Below, piece by piece: positions 43,660-52,360 of a DNA stretch of 64,000 nt; position 1 is the stretch's first letter; every line of letters starts with the position of its first letter. Source of the stretch: an uncultured Lachnospiraceae bacterium (GTDB lineage: Bacteria; Bacillota; Clostridia; Lachnospirales; Lachnospiraceae); contig CAJTQO010000001.1 of assembly GCA_910578405.1 (NCBI GenBank), forward strand, positions 142,020 through 206,019, in the 5' to 3' direction. A program made the translations under genes and the position numbers. The notes below the pieces were generated by a model. It saw only the letters and a list, made by a program, of their open reading frames with translations, was not told the origin of the DNA and did no database searches.

Positions 43660-45126
43660 ATGGTGTGGGCGGAAATCCGCGCAGGGTCTGAGTTTGTATT
43701 CAGCCATTTGATTTTTATAAATTTTATATTGGCGATGATTATTATTTTCTTTCAGAGAAAGGAGCCGCAGTCAGTGTGGACGTGGCTGCTGCTGTTGTAT
43801 TTTATTCCCATTTTCGGTTTTATTTTTTATCTGTTGGTAGGGACGGATATGCATAAGAAGCGGATGTTTAAAATCAAGGAAATAGAGGATCATTTGAATG
43901 AGGCCATCCGCAGACAGGAGGATTGGCTGCAGGATAAGAGGGCTGGATGGAAAAGCCCGGAGATTACGGAATATGCGGATTTGGCGCTGTATAACCTGGG
44001 GGTTTCGGGAGCGGTGCTGACGGATGATAATGACATCACTGTGTTTACCGATGGGAAGGAAAAGTTTGAGGCTTTGATGGAGGATATGCGGCAGGCGCAG
44101 AAGTATATCCATGTGCAGTATTATATTATTAAGAACGATGTGTTGTTTCAGCAAATGAAAGATGTATTGGTGGAAAAGGCAGCGCAGGGGGTGGAGGTGC
44201 GCATCCTTTATGATGGGATGGGCGGGCGTTTTGTGAACAAGAAATGCTGGCGCGAGTTAAACCGGAAGGGAATCCGTACGGCGGAGTTTTTCCCTGCCTT
44301 GCTGCGGCGGCTGCATTTGCGGATTAATTACAGGAACCATAGGAAGATTGTGGTGGTGGACGGGAAAGTCGGCTATGTGGGCGGCTTCAATATTGGGAAG
44401 GAGTATATCGGACTGGATGAAAAGTTCGGTTATTGGAGGGACACTCATTTGCGCATTGTGGGTTCCGCAGTGGCGTCGCTGGAGCTGCGGTTTGCGTTAG
44501 ACTGGAACTATGCTTCAAAGGAAAACCTGTTTATGACGGATAAATATATGGCGTATGGGAATGCCGGGTCAAAGCAGCGCTGTGAGGTGCAGATTGTTTC
44601 CAGCGGGCCGGATTCCAGGTACCGGAATATCAGGGACAATTATCTGCGTATGATTGGGAAGGCGAAAGAGAGCATTTATATCCAGACTCCTTATTTCATC
44701 CCGGATGAAGCGATATTATCCGCGTTGATGATTGCCGTGCATTCGGGGATAGCGGTGAATGTGATGATTCCGTGCAAGCCGGATCATCCGTTTGTGTATT
44801 GGGCTACGTATTCTTACATTGGGGATTTGGTAATGGAAGGGGCCAATTGCTATACGTATTATAACGGTTTTTTACATGCGAAGGGGATGGTGGTGGATGA
44901 CAAGGCGCTTTGTTTTGGGACGGCCAATATGGATATCCGCAGCTTTGCGCTGAATTTTGAGGTGAATGCGGTAGTTTATAACGAAGGGCTGGCAAGGCGG
45001 ATGAGGGAAATTTTTGAAGAGGACTTGAAGGTTTCCAGGCAGATTACGAAGAATGTTTATATGGGGAGGACTTTGCTTGTGCGGTTTAAGGAGCAGGTGT
45101 GCCGATTGTTGTCGCCGTTGTTGTAA
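43660..45126 (+). CDS. cls: cardiolipin synthase (phospholipase D family)
   Basis: Membrane enzyme that condenses two phosphatidylglycerols into cardiolipin. 488 residues. Two N-terminal membrane segments (about 15-32 and 42-62) are followed by two HKD motifs: NHRKIVVVDGKVGYVGG and HAKGMVVDDKALCFGTAN. ATG 43660 is chosen because AAAAGGA lies six bases before it; ATG 43654 directly abuts that site. The length and the two-helix plus two-PLD layout are standard for bacterial Cls. Confidence 0.94.
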   Translation: MVWAEIRAGSEFVFSHLIFINFILAMIIIFFQRKEPQSVWTWLLLLYFIPIFGFIFYLLVGTDMHKKRMFKIKEIEDHLNEAIRRQEDWLQDKRAGWKSPEITEYADLALYNLGVSGAVLTDDNDITVFTDGKEKFEALMEDMRQAQKYIHVQYYIIKNDVLFQQMKDVLVEKAAQGVEVRILYDGMGGRFVNKKCWRELNRKGIRTAEFFPALLRRLHLRINYRNHRKIVVVDGKVGYVGGFNIGKEYIGLDEKFGYWRDTHLRIVGSAVASLELRFALDWNYASKENLFMTDKYMAYGNAGSKQRCEVQIVSSGPDSRYRNIRDNYLRMIGKAKESIYIQTPYFIPDEAILSALMIAVHSGIAVNVMIPCKPDHPFVYWATYSYIGDLVMEGANCYTYYNGFLHAKGMVVDDKALCFGTANMDIRSFALNFEVNAVVYNEGLARRMREIFEEDLKVSRQITKNVYMGRTLLVRFKEQVCRLLSPLL

Positions 45127-45130
45127 GGCG

Positions 45131-45180
45131 GCGCTTTTGCCTGGGAAGCCGTTATGTGCAGGGGACTTCCAGGCAAAGCG
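45131..45180 (+). terminator. hairpin after cls, possible terminator
   Basis: CGCTTTTGCCTGGGAAG (45132-45148) pairs imperfectly with CTTCCAGGCAAAGCG (45166-45180), followed by TTTCCGGTTT. From 45181 to 45391 I see no gene and only a TTGACG (about 45356) without a good -10. Confidence 0.5.
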
Positions 45181-45391
45181 TTTCCGGTTTATGTTTTTGG
45201 TTATGGAAGAATTTGCCCGGGTTGTGGGAAGTAGGGGGATTTGCGTTGGTTTCAGTAGGATTAAGGAAGGGGTTTTGACGTGCAGAAGGGCGCAGGCTTA
45301 AGGCTTGCGCAAGAGGTATGCAAGGCTGTCGGAGACGGATGCAGGCGGATAGGGTTTGACGTAAAGGACAGCCATCGGGAAAGGAGGCGTT

Positions 45392-46096
45392 ATGGCAGAC
45401 AGGATAGCGGTGGTGGACGATGAGCCGGAAATTACGGATTTGATTGAATTGTATTTGAAAAACGAGGGATATGAGGTTTATAAGTTTTATTCCGGGAGCG
45501 AAGCGTCCGCGTTTTTAAAACGGGAAGAGCCGGATTTGGCAATTATGGACATTATGCTGCCGGATATAGACGGGTTTGCGCTTTGCAGGCAGATTCGGGA
45601 GGTTTATACATATCCGGTGATTATGTTGACGGCGAAAGATGAGGAAATAGACAAAATTACGGGGCTTTCCCTTGGGGCGGACGATTATATTACAAAACCA
45701 TTCCGGCCTTTGGAAATGGTGGCCAGGGTGAAAGCGCAGCTTCGGAGGTATAAAAGGTATAACCAGCCCCAGGCGCCGGGGGCGCCGGAACCAGCCATAG
45801 AATTGGAACATGGGGGACTGATGATGGATGTAAAAACCCATGAGTGTATCCTGAATGAAAAACCGTTGGCGCTGACGCCTACGGAGTTTGAAATACTTCG
45901 TATATTACTGGAGCATAAGGGGGAAGCAGTGAGTTCGGAAAGGCTGTTTCATGAAATATGGAAGGATGAATATTATAGCAAAAGCAACAATACTATTACA
46001 GTCCATATCCGGCATTTGCGGGAAAAGATGGAGGATATGGCGGAAAACCCGAAGATAATTAAAACGATATGGGGTGTGGGGTATAAAATTGGATGA
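45392..46096 (+). CDS. vanR: VanR-type response regulator (OmpR family) of the vanG-like cluster
   Basis: 234 residues. Receiver domain with the acidic pair (VVDDEPE), phosphoacceptor Asp53 (AIMDIMLPDIDG) and the TAKDEE lysine. A C-terminal winged helix (LTPTEFEILRILLEHKG, TVHIRHLREKM) binds DNA. It is the transcription factor of a two-component system; its membrane kinase VanS overlaps its end by 23 bases. AAAGGAGG lies before ATG 45392. It is assigned as VanR because of the full set of van genes downstream and the OmpR type, as in known vanG clusters. Predicted targets are direct-repeat boxes such as CTTAGGATTTT at 47281-47302. Confidence 0.9.
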   Translation: MADRIAVVDDEPEITDLIELYLKNEGYEVYKFYSGSEASAFLKREEPDLAIMDIMLPDIDGFALCRQIREVYTYPVIMLTAKDEEIDKITGLSLGADDYITKPFRPLEMVARVKAQLRRYKRYNQPQAPGAPEPAIELEHGGLMMDVKTHECILNEKPLALTPTEFEILRILLEHKGEAVSSERLFHEIWKDEYYSKSNNTITVHIRHLREKMEDMAENPKIIKTIWGVGYKIG

Positions 46097-47231
46097 CAAA
46101 AAGAAGCAGGGATACAAGGCGGACTATTCGCAGTTGAAGACAAAGCTGTTTTTTGAACTGGCGGCCATGGTGGTTGGGGCCATTGCCATTATTACGGCTT
46201 TGTATAAGCTGGTTTGGAGCAACAGGGGCGCAGAGTGGACAGTTTCTGTGCTTCGGCGTTTGTTATGGATGGACCGTGAACAGGCGCTGCGTTTATATGG
46301 CAAAATATTTCGTGGGAACATGGAACTTATTTGGATGGCCGCTATTTTTGCGGTGTTTCTGGCATTGCTGCGTATATTGTTAAATTGGTTTACCCGGTAT
46401 TTTGACATTGTAAGCCGTGGGATTGACGCTTTGCTGACGGAGCAGGAGGAAATACAGCTTCCATCGGAAATGCTGGCAGTGGAGCGGCGGCTGAATGCGG
46501 TGAAGCAGGCGTTAGAGCAGCGTACGGCGGAGGCGAAACAGGCGGAGCAGAGGAAGAATGATTTGGTGATGTATCTGGCCCATGATATCCGCACACCGCT
46601 GACTTCCATTATCGGGTATTTGAATCTGATGGAGGAAGCGGCGGATATGCCCGAGGAGCAAAAGGCCAGGTATGTGCATATCACTTTGGATAAGGCTTAC
46701 CGTCTGGAAAAGATGGTAAATGAATTTTTTGAAATTACCAGGTTCAACTTGCAGCAGATTACGCTGGCAAAGGAAAACATTGATTTGTATTATATGTTGG
46801 TGCAGCTTACGGACGAGCTGTCACCGATGTTAAAGGCAAATGGGAACACGGTCAGGTTAGAGGCGGATGAGGAACTGATGGTTTACGCAGATGCGGACAA
46901 GCTGGCCAGAGTGTTTAACAATGTGCTGAAAAATGCGGCGGCTTACAGTTTCCGGGATACGGAGATTGTGATTTCTGTGGAGGATAAGGGCGGCTTTGTA
47001 GTGATTGTCTTTCGGAATAAGGGGAATCCCATTCCGGAGGACAAGCTGTCAACTTTGTTTGAGAGGTTTTACCGTCTGGATGAAGCGCGGATTTCCAATA
47101 CCGGAGGAGCCGGGCTGGGGCTGGCTATTGCAAAGGAGATTATTGCTTTGCATGGGGGGACAATTACGGCGAAAAGCGAGGGATACGCGGTTTCGTTTAT
47201 CATTGCGCTTCCATCAGAGAGGGAGAGGTAG
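46074..47231 (+). CDS. vanS: VanS-type sensor histidine kinase of the vanG-like cluster
   Basis: About 385 residues from GTG 46074; a TTG at 46089 is an alternative. Two membrane segments (about 28-46 and 88-105) flank a short external loop of roughly 40 residues. That is the small-sensor layout of VanS, which has no room for a large ligand domain. The HisKA box is MYLAHDIRTPLTSIIGYL, with the phosphorylated His at about residue 170, and the ATPase domain ends GGAGLGLAIAKEII. The start overlaps vanR by 23 bases, so translation is coupled. By family knowledge it responds to glycopeptide or to cell-wall damage; the stimulus here is not known. Confidence 0.9.
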   Translation: MWGIKLDDKKKQGYKADYSQLKTKLFFELAAMVVGAIAIITALYKLVWSNRGAEWTVSVLRRLLWMDREQALRLYGKIFRGNMELIWMAAIFAVFLALLRILLNWFTRYFDIVSRGIDALLTEQEEIQLPSEMLAVERRLNAVKQALEQRTAEAKQAEQRKNDLVMYLAHDIRTPLTSIIGYLNLMEEAADMPEEQKARYVHITLDKAYRLEKMVNEFFEITRFNLQQITLAKENIDLYYMLVQLTDELSPMLKANGNTVRLEADEELMVYADADKLARVFNNVLKNAAAYSFRDTEIVISVEDKGGFVVIVFRNKGNPIPEDKLSTLFERFYRLDEARISNTGGAGLGLAIAKEIIALHGGTITAKSEGYAVSFIIALPSERER

Positions 47232-47280
47232 GAGAGAAGGGAATGTCTGATAGGGGAAAATAATGAAATCTCAAGGCTGG

Positions 47281-47302
47281 CTTAGGATTTTCTTAGGAAT
47301 TT
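47281..47302 (+). promoter_or_regulatory. candidate VanR-binding direct repeat upstream of vanG
   Basis: CTTAGGATTTT (47281-47291) is followed directly by CTTAGGAATTT (47292-47302), an 11-base direct repeat, the usual spacing for two OmpR-family monomers. AT-rich sequence with a TATTAA-type -10 candidate (about 47313) follows. It lies between vanS and vanG. Confidence 0.6.
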
Positions 47303-47327
47303 AATAATAGGATATTAAAAGATACAG

Positions 47328-47369
47328 GCCCTGTGTTTGGTAAGATTTTTATCAGACAAGGGCTTTTTT
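47328..47369 (+). terminator. terminator (possible attenuator) between vanS and vanG
   Basis: GCCCTGTGTTTGGTAA (from 47328) pairs with TTATCAGACAAGGGC (to 47363), with one bulge and two G-T pairs. Six T follow (47364-47369). It would end read-through from vanRS before vanG, or attenuate a transcript that starts just upstream. Confidence 0.75.
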
Positions 47370-47416
47370 ATATGAAAAATGTCCGGATGAAAAAGTAGGA
47401 AGGGCAAAGTTTGTGT

Positions 47417-47461
47417 CTGCACGGCATCCGCAAACTTGACATGCGCTATAAAGCCGTGCAG
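47417..47461 (+). other. perfect inverted repeat just before the vanG ribosome-binding site
   Basis: CTGCACGGC (47417-47425) is the exact complement of GCCGTGCAG (47453-47461), with a 27-base interior that contains TTGACA (47436-47441). It ends five bases before GGAG, the likely ribosome-binding site of vanG. It could be an operator or a translation-control hairpin. Confidence 0.55.
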
Positions 47462-47475
47462 AAATGGAGCGAAAG

Positions 47476-48534
47476 ATGCAGGATAAGAAGAGAAAAAGAG
47501 TAGCGATAATTTTTGGCGGGTGTTCGCCGGAGTATGGGGTTTCCCTGCAGTCGGCCTATGCAGTGATTGCCCATTTGGACAGGGAGAAGTATGAATCGGT
47601 GTTGGTCGGCATTTCCGCAGAGGGCAGATGGTATGAGTTCCATGGAAAAGAGGAGAGGATTGCAGAGGATACATGGTGCAATGAGGAGGACTGCATTCCG
47701 GCAGCGGTGTCGCCGGACCGGGTTGGGGGAGGTTTGCTGCTGTTTAAAGACGGTAAGGTGGAAAAAAAGGAGATTGACGCGGCTTTTCCCATTTTGCATG
47801 GCAGTAACGGGGAGGATGGCACGGTGCAGGGGATGTTTGAGTTGGCAGGGATTCCGGTAGTGGGGTGCGGGACGCTGGCGTCGGCTCTTTGCATGGATAA
47901 GGACAGGGCGCACAGGCTGGTTTCGCTTGAGGGAATCCGGACGCCTGGCTCTTTTGTAATAGAGCGGGACGCGGATAGGGCGCAGACGCTGCAGCGGGCA
48001 GAAGCGCTGGGTTATCCTTTGTTTGTGAAGCCAGTAAAGGCAGGTTCTTCCTATGGGATTACCAGGGTAACGGAGGCGGAGGGATTGCCGGAGGCCATAG
48101 AGGCGGCTTTGGCTTATGACAGAAGGGTCATAATAGAGGAAGAGATTGTCGGGTTTGAGGTAGGCTGTGCGGTGATGGAGAGGAATGGGCTGGTCATTGG
48201 GGAAGTGGATGAGATAGAGTTGTCGGGGGATTTCTTTGATTTTGACGAGAAGTATACGTTGAAGAGTTCCGTAATCCATGTTCCGGCGCGGATTGGACGG
48301 GAGAAGGCAAAAGAAGTGAAACAGGCCGCCGCAGTTATTTACCGTGCGCTGGATTGCCGGGGATTTGCAAGGGTGGATATGTTTCTGACAGGTGAGGGGG
48401 AAATTGTATTTAATGAAGTGAATACGATTCCGGGATTTACGGCGCACAGCCGGTTTCCGAATATGATGAAGGCGGCGGGGGTGTCGTTTGGGGAAATTTT
48501 GGATGCGGTGATGGATGGAGTGTCAGACCGCTGA
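47476..48534 (+). CDS. vanG: VanG-type D-Ala-D-Ser ligase
   Basis: ATP-grasp ligase, 352 residues, making D-Ala-D-Ser (assigned by similarity) in place of D-Ala-D-Ala, which lowers glycopeptide affinity. Motifs are IIFGGCSPEYGVSLQSA, ILHGSNGEDG, VKPVKAGSSYGI and NEVNTIPGFTAHSRFPN. The omega-loop block EIELSGDFFDFDEKYTLKSS is of the VanC/VanE/VanG kind, not the D-Lac type of VanA/VanB and not like the housekeeping Ddl at 21525. ATG 47476 has GGAG six bases upstream; ATG 47464, four codons earlier, lacks a site. The position between vanRS and vanXY/vanT matches the C. difficile vanG order. Confidence 0.9.
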   Translation: MQDKKRKRVAIIFGGCSPEYGVSLQSAYAVIAHLDREKYESVLVGISAEGRWYEFHGKEERIAEDTWCNEEDCIPAAVSPDRVGGGLLLFKDGKVEKKEIDAAFPILHGSNGEDGTVQGMFELAGIPVVGCGTLASALCMDKDRAHRLVSLEGIRTPGSFVIERDADRAQTLQRAEALGYPLFVKPVKAGSSYGITRVTEAEGLPEAIEAALAYDRRVIIEEEIVGFEVGCAVMERNGLVIGEVDEIELSGDFFDFDEKYTLKSSVIHVPARIGREKAKEVKQAAAVIYRALDCRGFARVDMFLTGEGEIVFNEVNTIPGFTAHSRFPNMMKAAGVSFGEILDAVMDGVSDR

Positions 48535-48580
48535 AAAATTCCGGCCCGGAAGAGAAAGACAGAGTGTGGAATAGGGGGGA

Positions 48581-48781
48581 GAGGGATGGAGTGTGGAAAA
48601 TGAGGGAGTTTGCGTGGAGAGGGATGGGTTTGCGGAATAAGGGGGAATTTGAGTGGAGAGGGATGAGGCGCGGAATAAGGGGAAATTAGCGTGAAGAGGG
48701 ATGGGTTATGGAATAAGGAGGAATTAGCGTGAAGAGGGATGGGGTATAGAAAATGGGGGAGTTTTTGTGGAGAGGGATGGA
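48581..48781 (+). repeat. 38 bp tandem repeats between vanG and vanXY
   Basis: Units begin GAGGGATGGG or a close variant at 48581, 48619, 48658, 48696, 48734 and 48772 (last partial), with a period of 38-39 bp. Each contains GGAATAAGG.GGAA or a variant. They fill most of the 283-base gap inside the van cluster and contain no convincing coding frame. Confidence 0.92.
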
Positions 48782-48817
48782 AAGAGGAGTTGGTTTGGAT
48801 TTTAAGGGGGACTGGAT

Positions 48818-49603
48818 GTGGAAAGGATGCGTATGGAGACAGTTTGGTTAAGGGAGGATGCGGTTCATTTTGGAAATTTGATTTTAGTGAATGGGCGGCA
48901 TCCGTATTGGATAGGGAAAAGCAGGGGGAATTTGGTTTCTGTGAATGTTTGGGACCGGAATGCGCTTTTGGACAGGTATGTGGTGAAGCTGTTGTCTGAG
49001 CTGATGGGGGAATTGGATGGGTGGAAGGAGATTGCGGCGGTAAGCGGTTGGCGTTCGCTGCGGGAACAGCAGGAATTGTATGCGGAATCGTTACGGGAGA
49101 ATGGGGAGGAGTTTACAAGGCAGTATGTGGCTTTGCCAAACCATAGTGAGCATCAGACCGGGCTTGCTGTGGATTTGGGCGTGAGGCAGGGGGAAATTGA
49201 TTTCATCCGCCCTGAATTTCCATATAGCGGCGTTTGCCAGAGGTTTCGGGAGAGGGCGGCGCGGTTTGGCTTTGTGGAGAGGTATCCTAAGGGGAAGGAG
49301 GAAGTGACGGGGATTGCCCATGAACCGTGGCATTTCCGCTATGTGGGAACGCCTCATGCGGAAATTATGGCGGAGCATGGGATGGTTTTGGAGGAATATA
49401 TTGATTTCCTGAGGCCATATGTTTATGGCAGGGGGTGTTATTCTTACCAGACAGGGAATTTGGATATCAAGGTTTCTTATTTGGAAGCGGAAAAGACGGG
49501 GGAGACCAGACTGGAAATCGACGGGGATGCGGCATACTCTATTTCGGGAAATAATGTGGATGGATTTATTATAACGATGTGGAAGGTGCGTGCAGAACGG
49601 TAA
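48818..49603 (+). CDS. vanXY: VanXY-type D,D-peptidase (M15B)
   Basis: 261 residues, no clear signal peptide, so probably cytoplasmic as for VanXY. The zinc-site motifs are SEHQTGLAVDL (SxHxxGxAxD) and EPWHFRYVG (ExxWH), with SGWRS at the start of the domain. By family knowledge it hydrolyses D-Ala-D-Ala and removes the terminal D-Ala from normal precursors, leaving room for D-Ala-D-Ser. GTG 48818 has AAGGGGG seven bases upstream; ATG 48833 with GAAAGG at six bases is an alternative. vanT follows after 32 bases. The upstream 283 bases hold a tandem repeat, so expression could depend on a transcript that crosses it. Confidence 0.88.
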   Translation: MERMRMETVWLREDAVHFGNLILVNGRHPYWIGKSRGNLVSVNVWDRNALLDRYVVKLLSELMGELDGWKEIAAVSGWRSLREQQELYAESLRENGEEFTRQYVALPNHSEHQTGLAVDLGVRQGEIDFIRPEFPYSGVCQRFRERAARFGFVERYPKGKEEVTGIAHEPWHFRYVGTPHAEIMAEHGMVLEEYIDFLRPYVYGRGCYSYQTGNLDIKVSYLEAEKTGETRLEIDGDAAYSISGNNVDGFIITMWKVRAER

Positions 49604-49635
49604 GTGGGTTATGCGGCGCCGGATTAGGAGGCATT

Positions 49636-52059
49636 ATGAAAAGTAGGAAATTGGGGGGATTGGATTATTTTAAAATAGCGGCGGCTTTTTTGGTAGTGGC
49701 GATTCATACATCGCCGCTTGCTTCTTTTTCCGCAGAGGCGGACTTTGCGTTTACCAGAGTGGCGGCCAGGATTGCGGTGCCGTTTTTCTTTATGGTGACA
49801 GGTTATTTTACGCTGCCGCGGTATTTGTTCGGGGAGGGGCGGGCTTCCCGTTCTTTGTTTGGGCAGGTAAGGAAAACTTTGCTTTTGTACGGGGCGGCAA
49901 TGGTAATTTATCTGCCGGTAAATGTGTACGCAGGGCAGTGGGAAGGCGTGGGGGCGTGGGAGGCTTTGCGCAGGATTGTGTTTGACGGGACTTTTTATCA
50001 TCTCTGGTATCTTCCGGCTGTGGTGTTGGGCATGGGGGTGGTTTCCCTGTTAGGCTGTCTGAAAGGGCTTGGCAGGGACAGGATTGGGAGGCTGTATATA
50101 GGGCTGTCGGGGGCGGCAGTCTGTCTTTTGTATGTGATTGGGTTGTTGGGAGACAGTTACTATGGGTTTTTAAAGGAGGACGGTTTTCTTTACGGATGTT
50201 ATGAGTGGATGTTCCGATGGTTTGGTTATACGAGAAACGGATTTTTCTATGCTCCGGTTTTCCTTTGGATGGGGGCCTGGATTGCATATAGGGAGACGGA
50301 TGGGAAGGCGCAGTGGGAATACGGGAAAACGCCCAAGAAAGAGCGCAGAGACGGGAATGGGGGAAGCGTTAGGAGTTCCGGGACATATGGAAACAGAGGA
50401 GGGGGAAGAAAGAGGGGACATTTGGAAAACAATGGGTGGTTTGGGGACGTGGCGGGTTTCCTGGCATGTTTTGCATTGCTGGCTGCGGAGGGAACTGCTT
50501 TGCACAGGCTGGGGGCGCAGCGCCATGACAGTATGTATATTGCCCTGCCGCCCTGTATGTTTTTCCTTTTCCGGCTTTTGCTAAGGGTAAGGATAAAGCC
50601 GAAAGAGCGTCTGCGGACGGTTTCCACCTGGATTTACCTGCTTCATCCTTTGGCGATTGTGTTCATCCGCGGCGGGGCGAAAGCGGCGCATTTGGAAGCG
50701 GCGTTGATAGATAATAGTTTACTGCATTATTTTGCTGTGTGCGCATTGTCTTGCCTTTTTGCCGTTTTGGCGCAGACTGTTTGTTCCTGGAAAGGAAAGG
50801 GGGAAAACGGGAAGCGGGGCATAAGGGGAAAGGCGGGGAAAACGCAAGAGGAAAACGTAGGGATGGAGCGGAGGAGGGGAAAACGGGAAATGCGGGAGAA
50901 TGCGGGAAAGGTAAGAAGAATAAGAAAGGCAGGAAAAGCGGATTGCAGGAAGGGAAGGGCGTGGATTGAACTAAACAGGGAAGCGCTGCGCAAAAATGTG
51001 GATGCTTTGCGCAGGCTGCTTCCGCCAGGATGTGAATTTATGCCGGTATTGAAGGCCAATGCTTATGGGCATGGGGCTGTTTTGCTGGCGCGGGAGTTAA
51101 ACGGTTACGGAATCCGCTCTTTTTGCGTGGCTACGGTTATGGAGGCGGTGGAGCTGCGTAAAAAGGGGGTCAGGGGGGAAATCCTCATATTGGGTTATAC
51201 CCATCCGGAGCAGTTTCCGCTGTTAAGGCGGCACCGGCTGACGCAGACAGTGGTGGACGTCGCTTATGCGGGGCTGCTGCACAGGTATGGGAAAAAGGTA
51301 ATGGTGCATATTAAAGTGGATACGGGAATGCACCGGCTGGGGGAGCGGAGTGAAAGGGTGAACAAAATAGCGAAGATTTTTCAATATAAGAATCTTGTGG
51401 TGAAAGGCATATATACCCATCTTAGCGCGGACGATGCGGTTTCGCCGCCGGAGAAGGCGTTTACGCAAGCGCAGGGACAAGCCTTTTTTGAGACGGTAAA
51501 GCGGCTGGAGGAGATGGGGCATGTTTGTCCAAAGGCGCATCTGCAGGCCAGCTATGGGGTATTGAATTATCCGGAGCTGGCGGGGGATTATGCAAGGATT
51601 GGGATTGCTTTGTATGGGGTGTTGAGCAGCCGGGAGGATGAGGGGATGTTGGAAGGGCTGACTCCTGTGCTGTCGGTGAAAGCCAGGGTTGCGGCAGTGA
51701 AGGATTTGTTCCCGGGGGAAGCGGCGGGCTATGGGTTTGCTTATGTGGCGGAAACGACGAGGAGAATAGCGGTTTTGGCGGTGGGGTATGCGGATGGGTA
51801 TGCGCGCGCATTGTCCTGCGGGGTGGGACAGGTGGTGGTGAAGGGAAGAAAAGCGCCAGTGGTGGGATATATTTGTATGGATCAGACCATTGTGGATGTG
51901 ACGGGGATTCCGGGGGTGAAACAGGGAGATGTGGCGGTTTTGATTGGCAGGGAAGGGGACTGTGAGGTTTCGGCTTATGATTGGGCGCAGGGGTGCGCAA
52001 CGATTACCAATGAGGCGTTAAGCAGGCTGGGAAAAAGATTGGAGAGAATATGGGTTTGA
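49636..52059 (+). CDS. vanT: VanT-type membrane serine racemase (acyltransferase_3 + alanine racemase)
   Basis: 807 residues. The N-terminal half is a polytopic acyltransferase_3-like domain of about ten segments (starting GLDYFKIAAAFLVVAIHT). A highly basic Lys/Arg-rich linker covers about residues 380-440. The C-terminal half is a fold-type III PLP racemase with the cofactor lysine at 473 (FMPVLKANAYGHGAV). At the position of the conserved active-site Tyr of alanine racemases this protein has Asn792 (TITNEALSRLGKRLER), as in VanT enzymes that prefer serine; substrate preference is inferred. It would supply D-Ser to VanG. AGGAGG lies four bases before ATG 49636. A second basic insert is seen in the membrane half near residues 225-265. 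Confidence 0.92.
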   Translation: MKSRKLGGLDYFKIAAAFLVVAIHTSPLASFSAEADFAFTRVAARIAVPFFFMVTGYFTLPRYLFGEGRASRSLFGQVRKTLLLYGAAMVIYLPVNVYAGQWEGVGAWEALRRIVFDGTFYHLWYLPAVVLGMGVVSLLGCLKGLGRDRIGRLYIGLSGAAVCLLYVIGLLGDSYYGFLKEDGFLYGCYEWMFRWFGYTRNGFFYAPVFLWMGAWIAYRETDGKAQWEYGKTPKKERRDGNGGSVRSSGTYGNRGGGRKRGHLENNGWFGDVAGFLACFALLAAEGTALHRLGAQRHDSMYIALPPCMFFLFRLLLRVRIKPKERLRTVSTWIYLLHPLAIVFIRGGAKAAHLEAALIDNSLLHYFAVCALSCLFAVLAQTVCSWKGKGENGKRGIRGKAGKTQEENVGMERRRGKREMRENAGKVRRIRKAGKADCRKGRAWIELNREALRKNVDALRRLLPPGCEFMPVLKANAYGHGAVLLARELNGYGIRSFCVATVMEAVELRKKGVRGEILILGYTHPEQFPLLRRHRLTQTVVDVAYAGLLHRYGKKVMVHIKVDTGMHRLGERSERVNKIAKIFQYKNLVVKGIYTHLSADDAVSPPEKAFTQAQGQAFFETVKRLEEMGHVCPKAHLQASYGVLNYPELAGDYARIGIALYGVLSSREDEGMLEGLTPVLSVKARVAAVKDLFPGEAAGYGFAYVAETTRRIAVLAVGYADGYARALSCGVGQVVVKGRKAPVVGYICMDQTIVDVTGIPGVKQGDVAVLIGREGDCEVSAYDWAQGCATITNEALSRLGKRLERIWV

Positions 52060-52067
52060 GGTAAAAT

Positions 52068-52101
52068 AAAGAAGAACAGGAGGAAGGGAAAAGCGTTCTT
52101 T
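52068..52101 (+). terminator. weak candidate terminator after vanT
   Basis: AAAGAAGAAC (52068-52077) can pair with GTTCTTTTT (about 52095-52103), a short AT-rich stem. From here to 52360 no gene is visible. Confidence 0.35.
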
Positions 52102-52360
52102 TTATGCGGGAAGTATGAAAAACAAGAGAAAGGGAAATTATTAAAAACTAAGAAAAGGGGTTTTAAGAATAAGGATTTTGTGGTATAAATGAAATACTGC
52201 CTGATTTATTTTCAGGCTGGCAGAGCGGGCGCCGGCCGGGTAGGCGCAGCGGCTGTTTTTGGCCGGGTTAGGAAGAGACTGCCCAGGGGGAGCTTGTGGG
52301 GAGCGTTTGGGAGAAAGGCGCCTGCGCTGGTATTTTGGCGGTTTGGAAAAAGGAGATTGC

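Noticed and set aside
47436..47453. TTGACA and TATAAA just before vanG as a promoter
   Set aside because: Spacing is only 6 bases, so they cannot be used together; the TTGACA lies in the loop of an inverted repeat.
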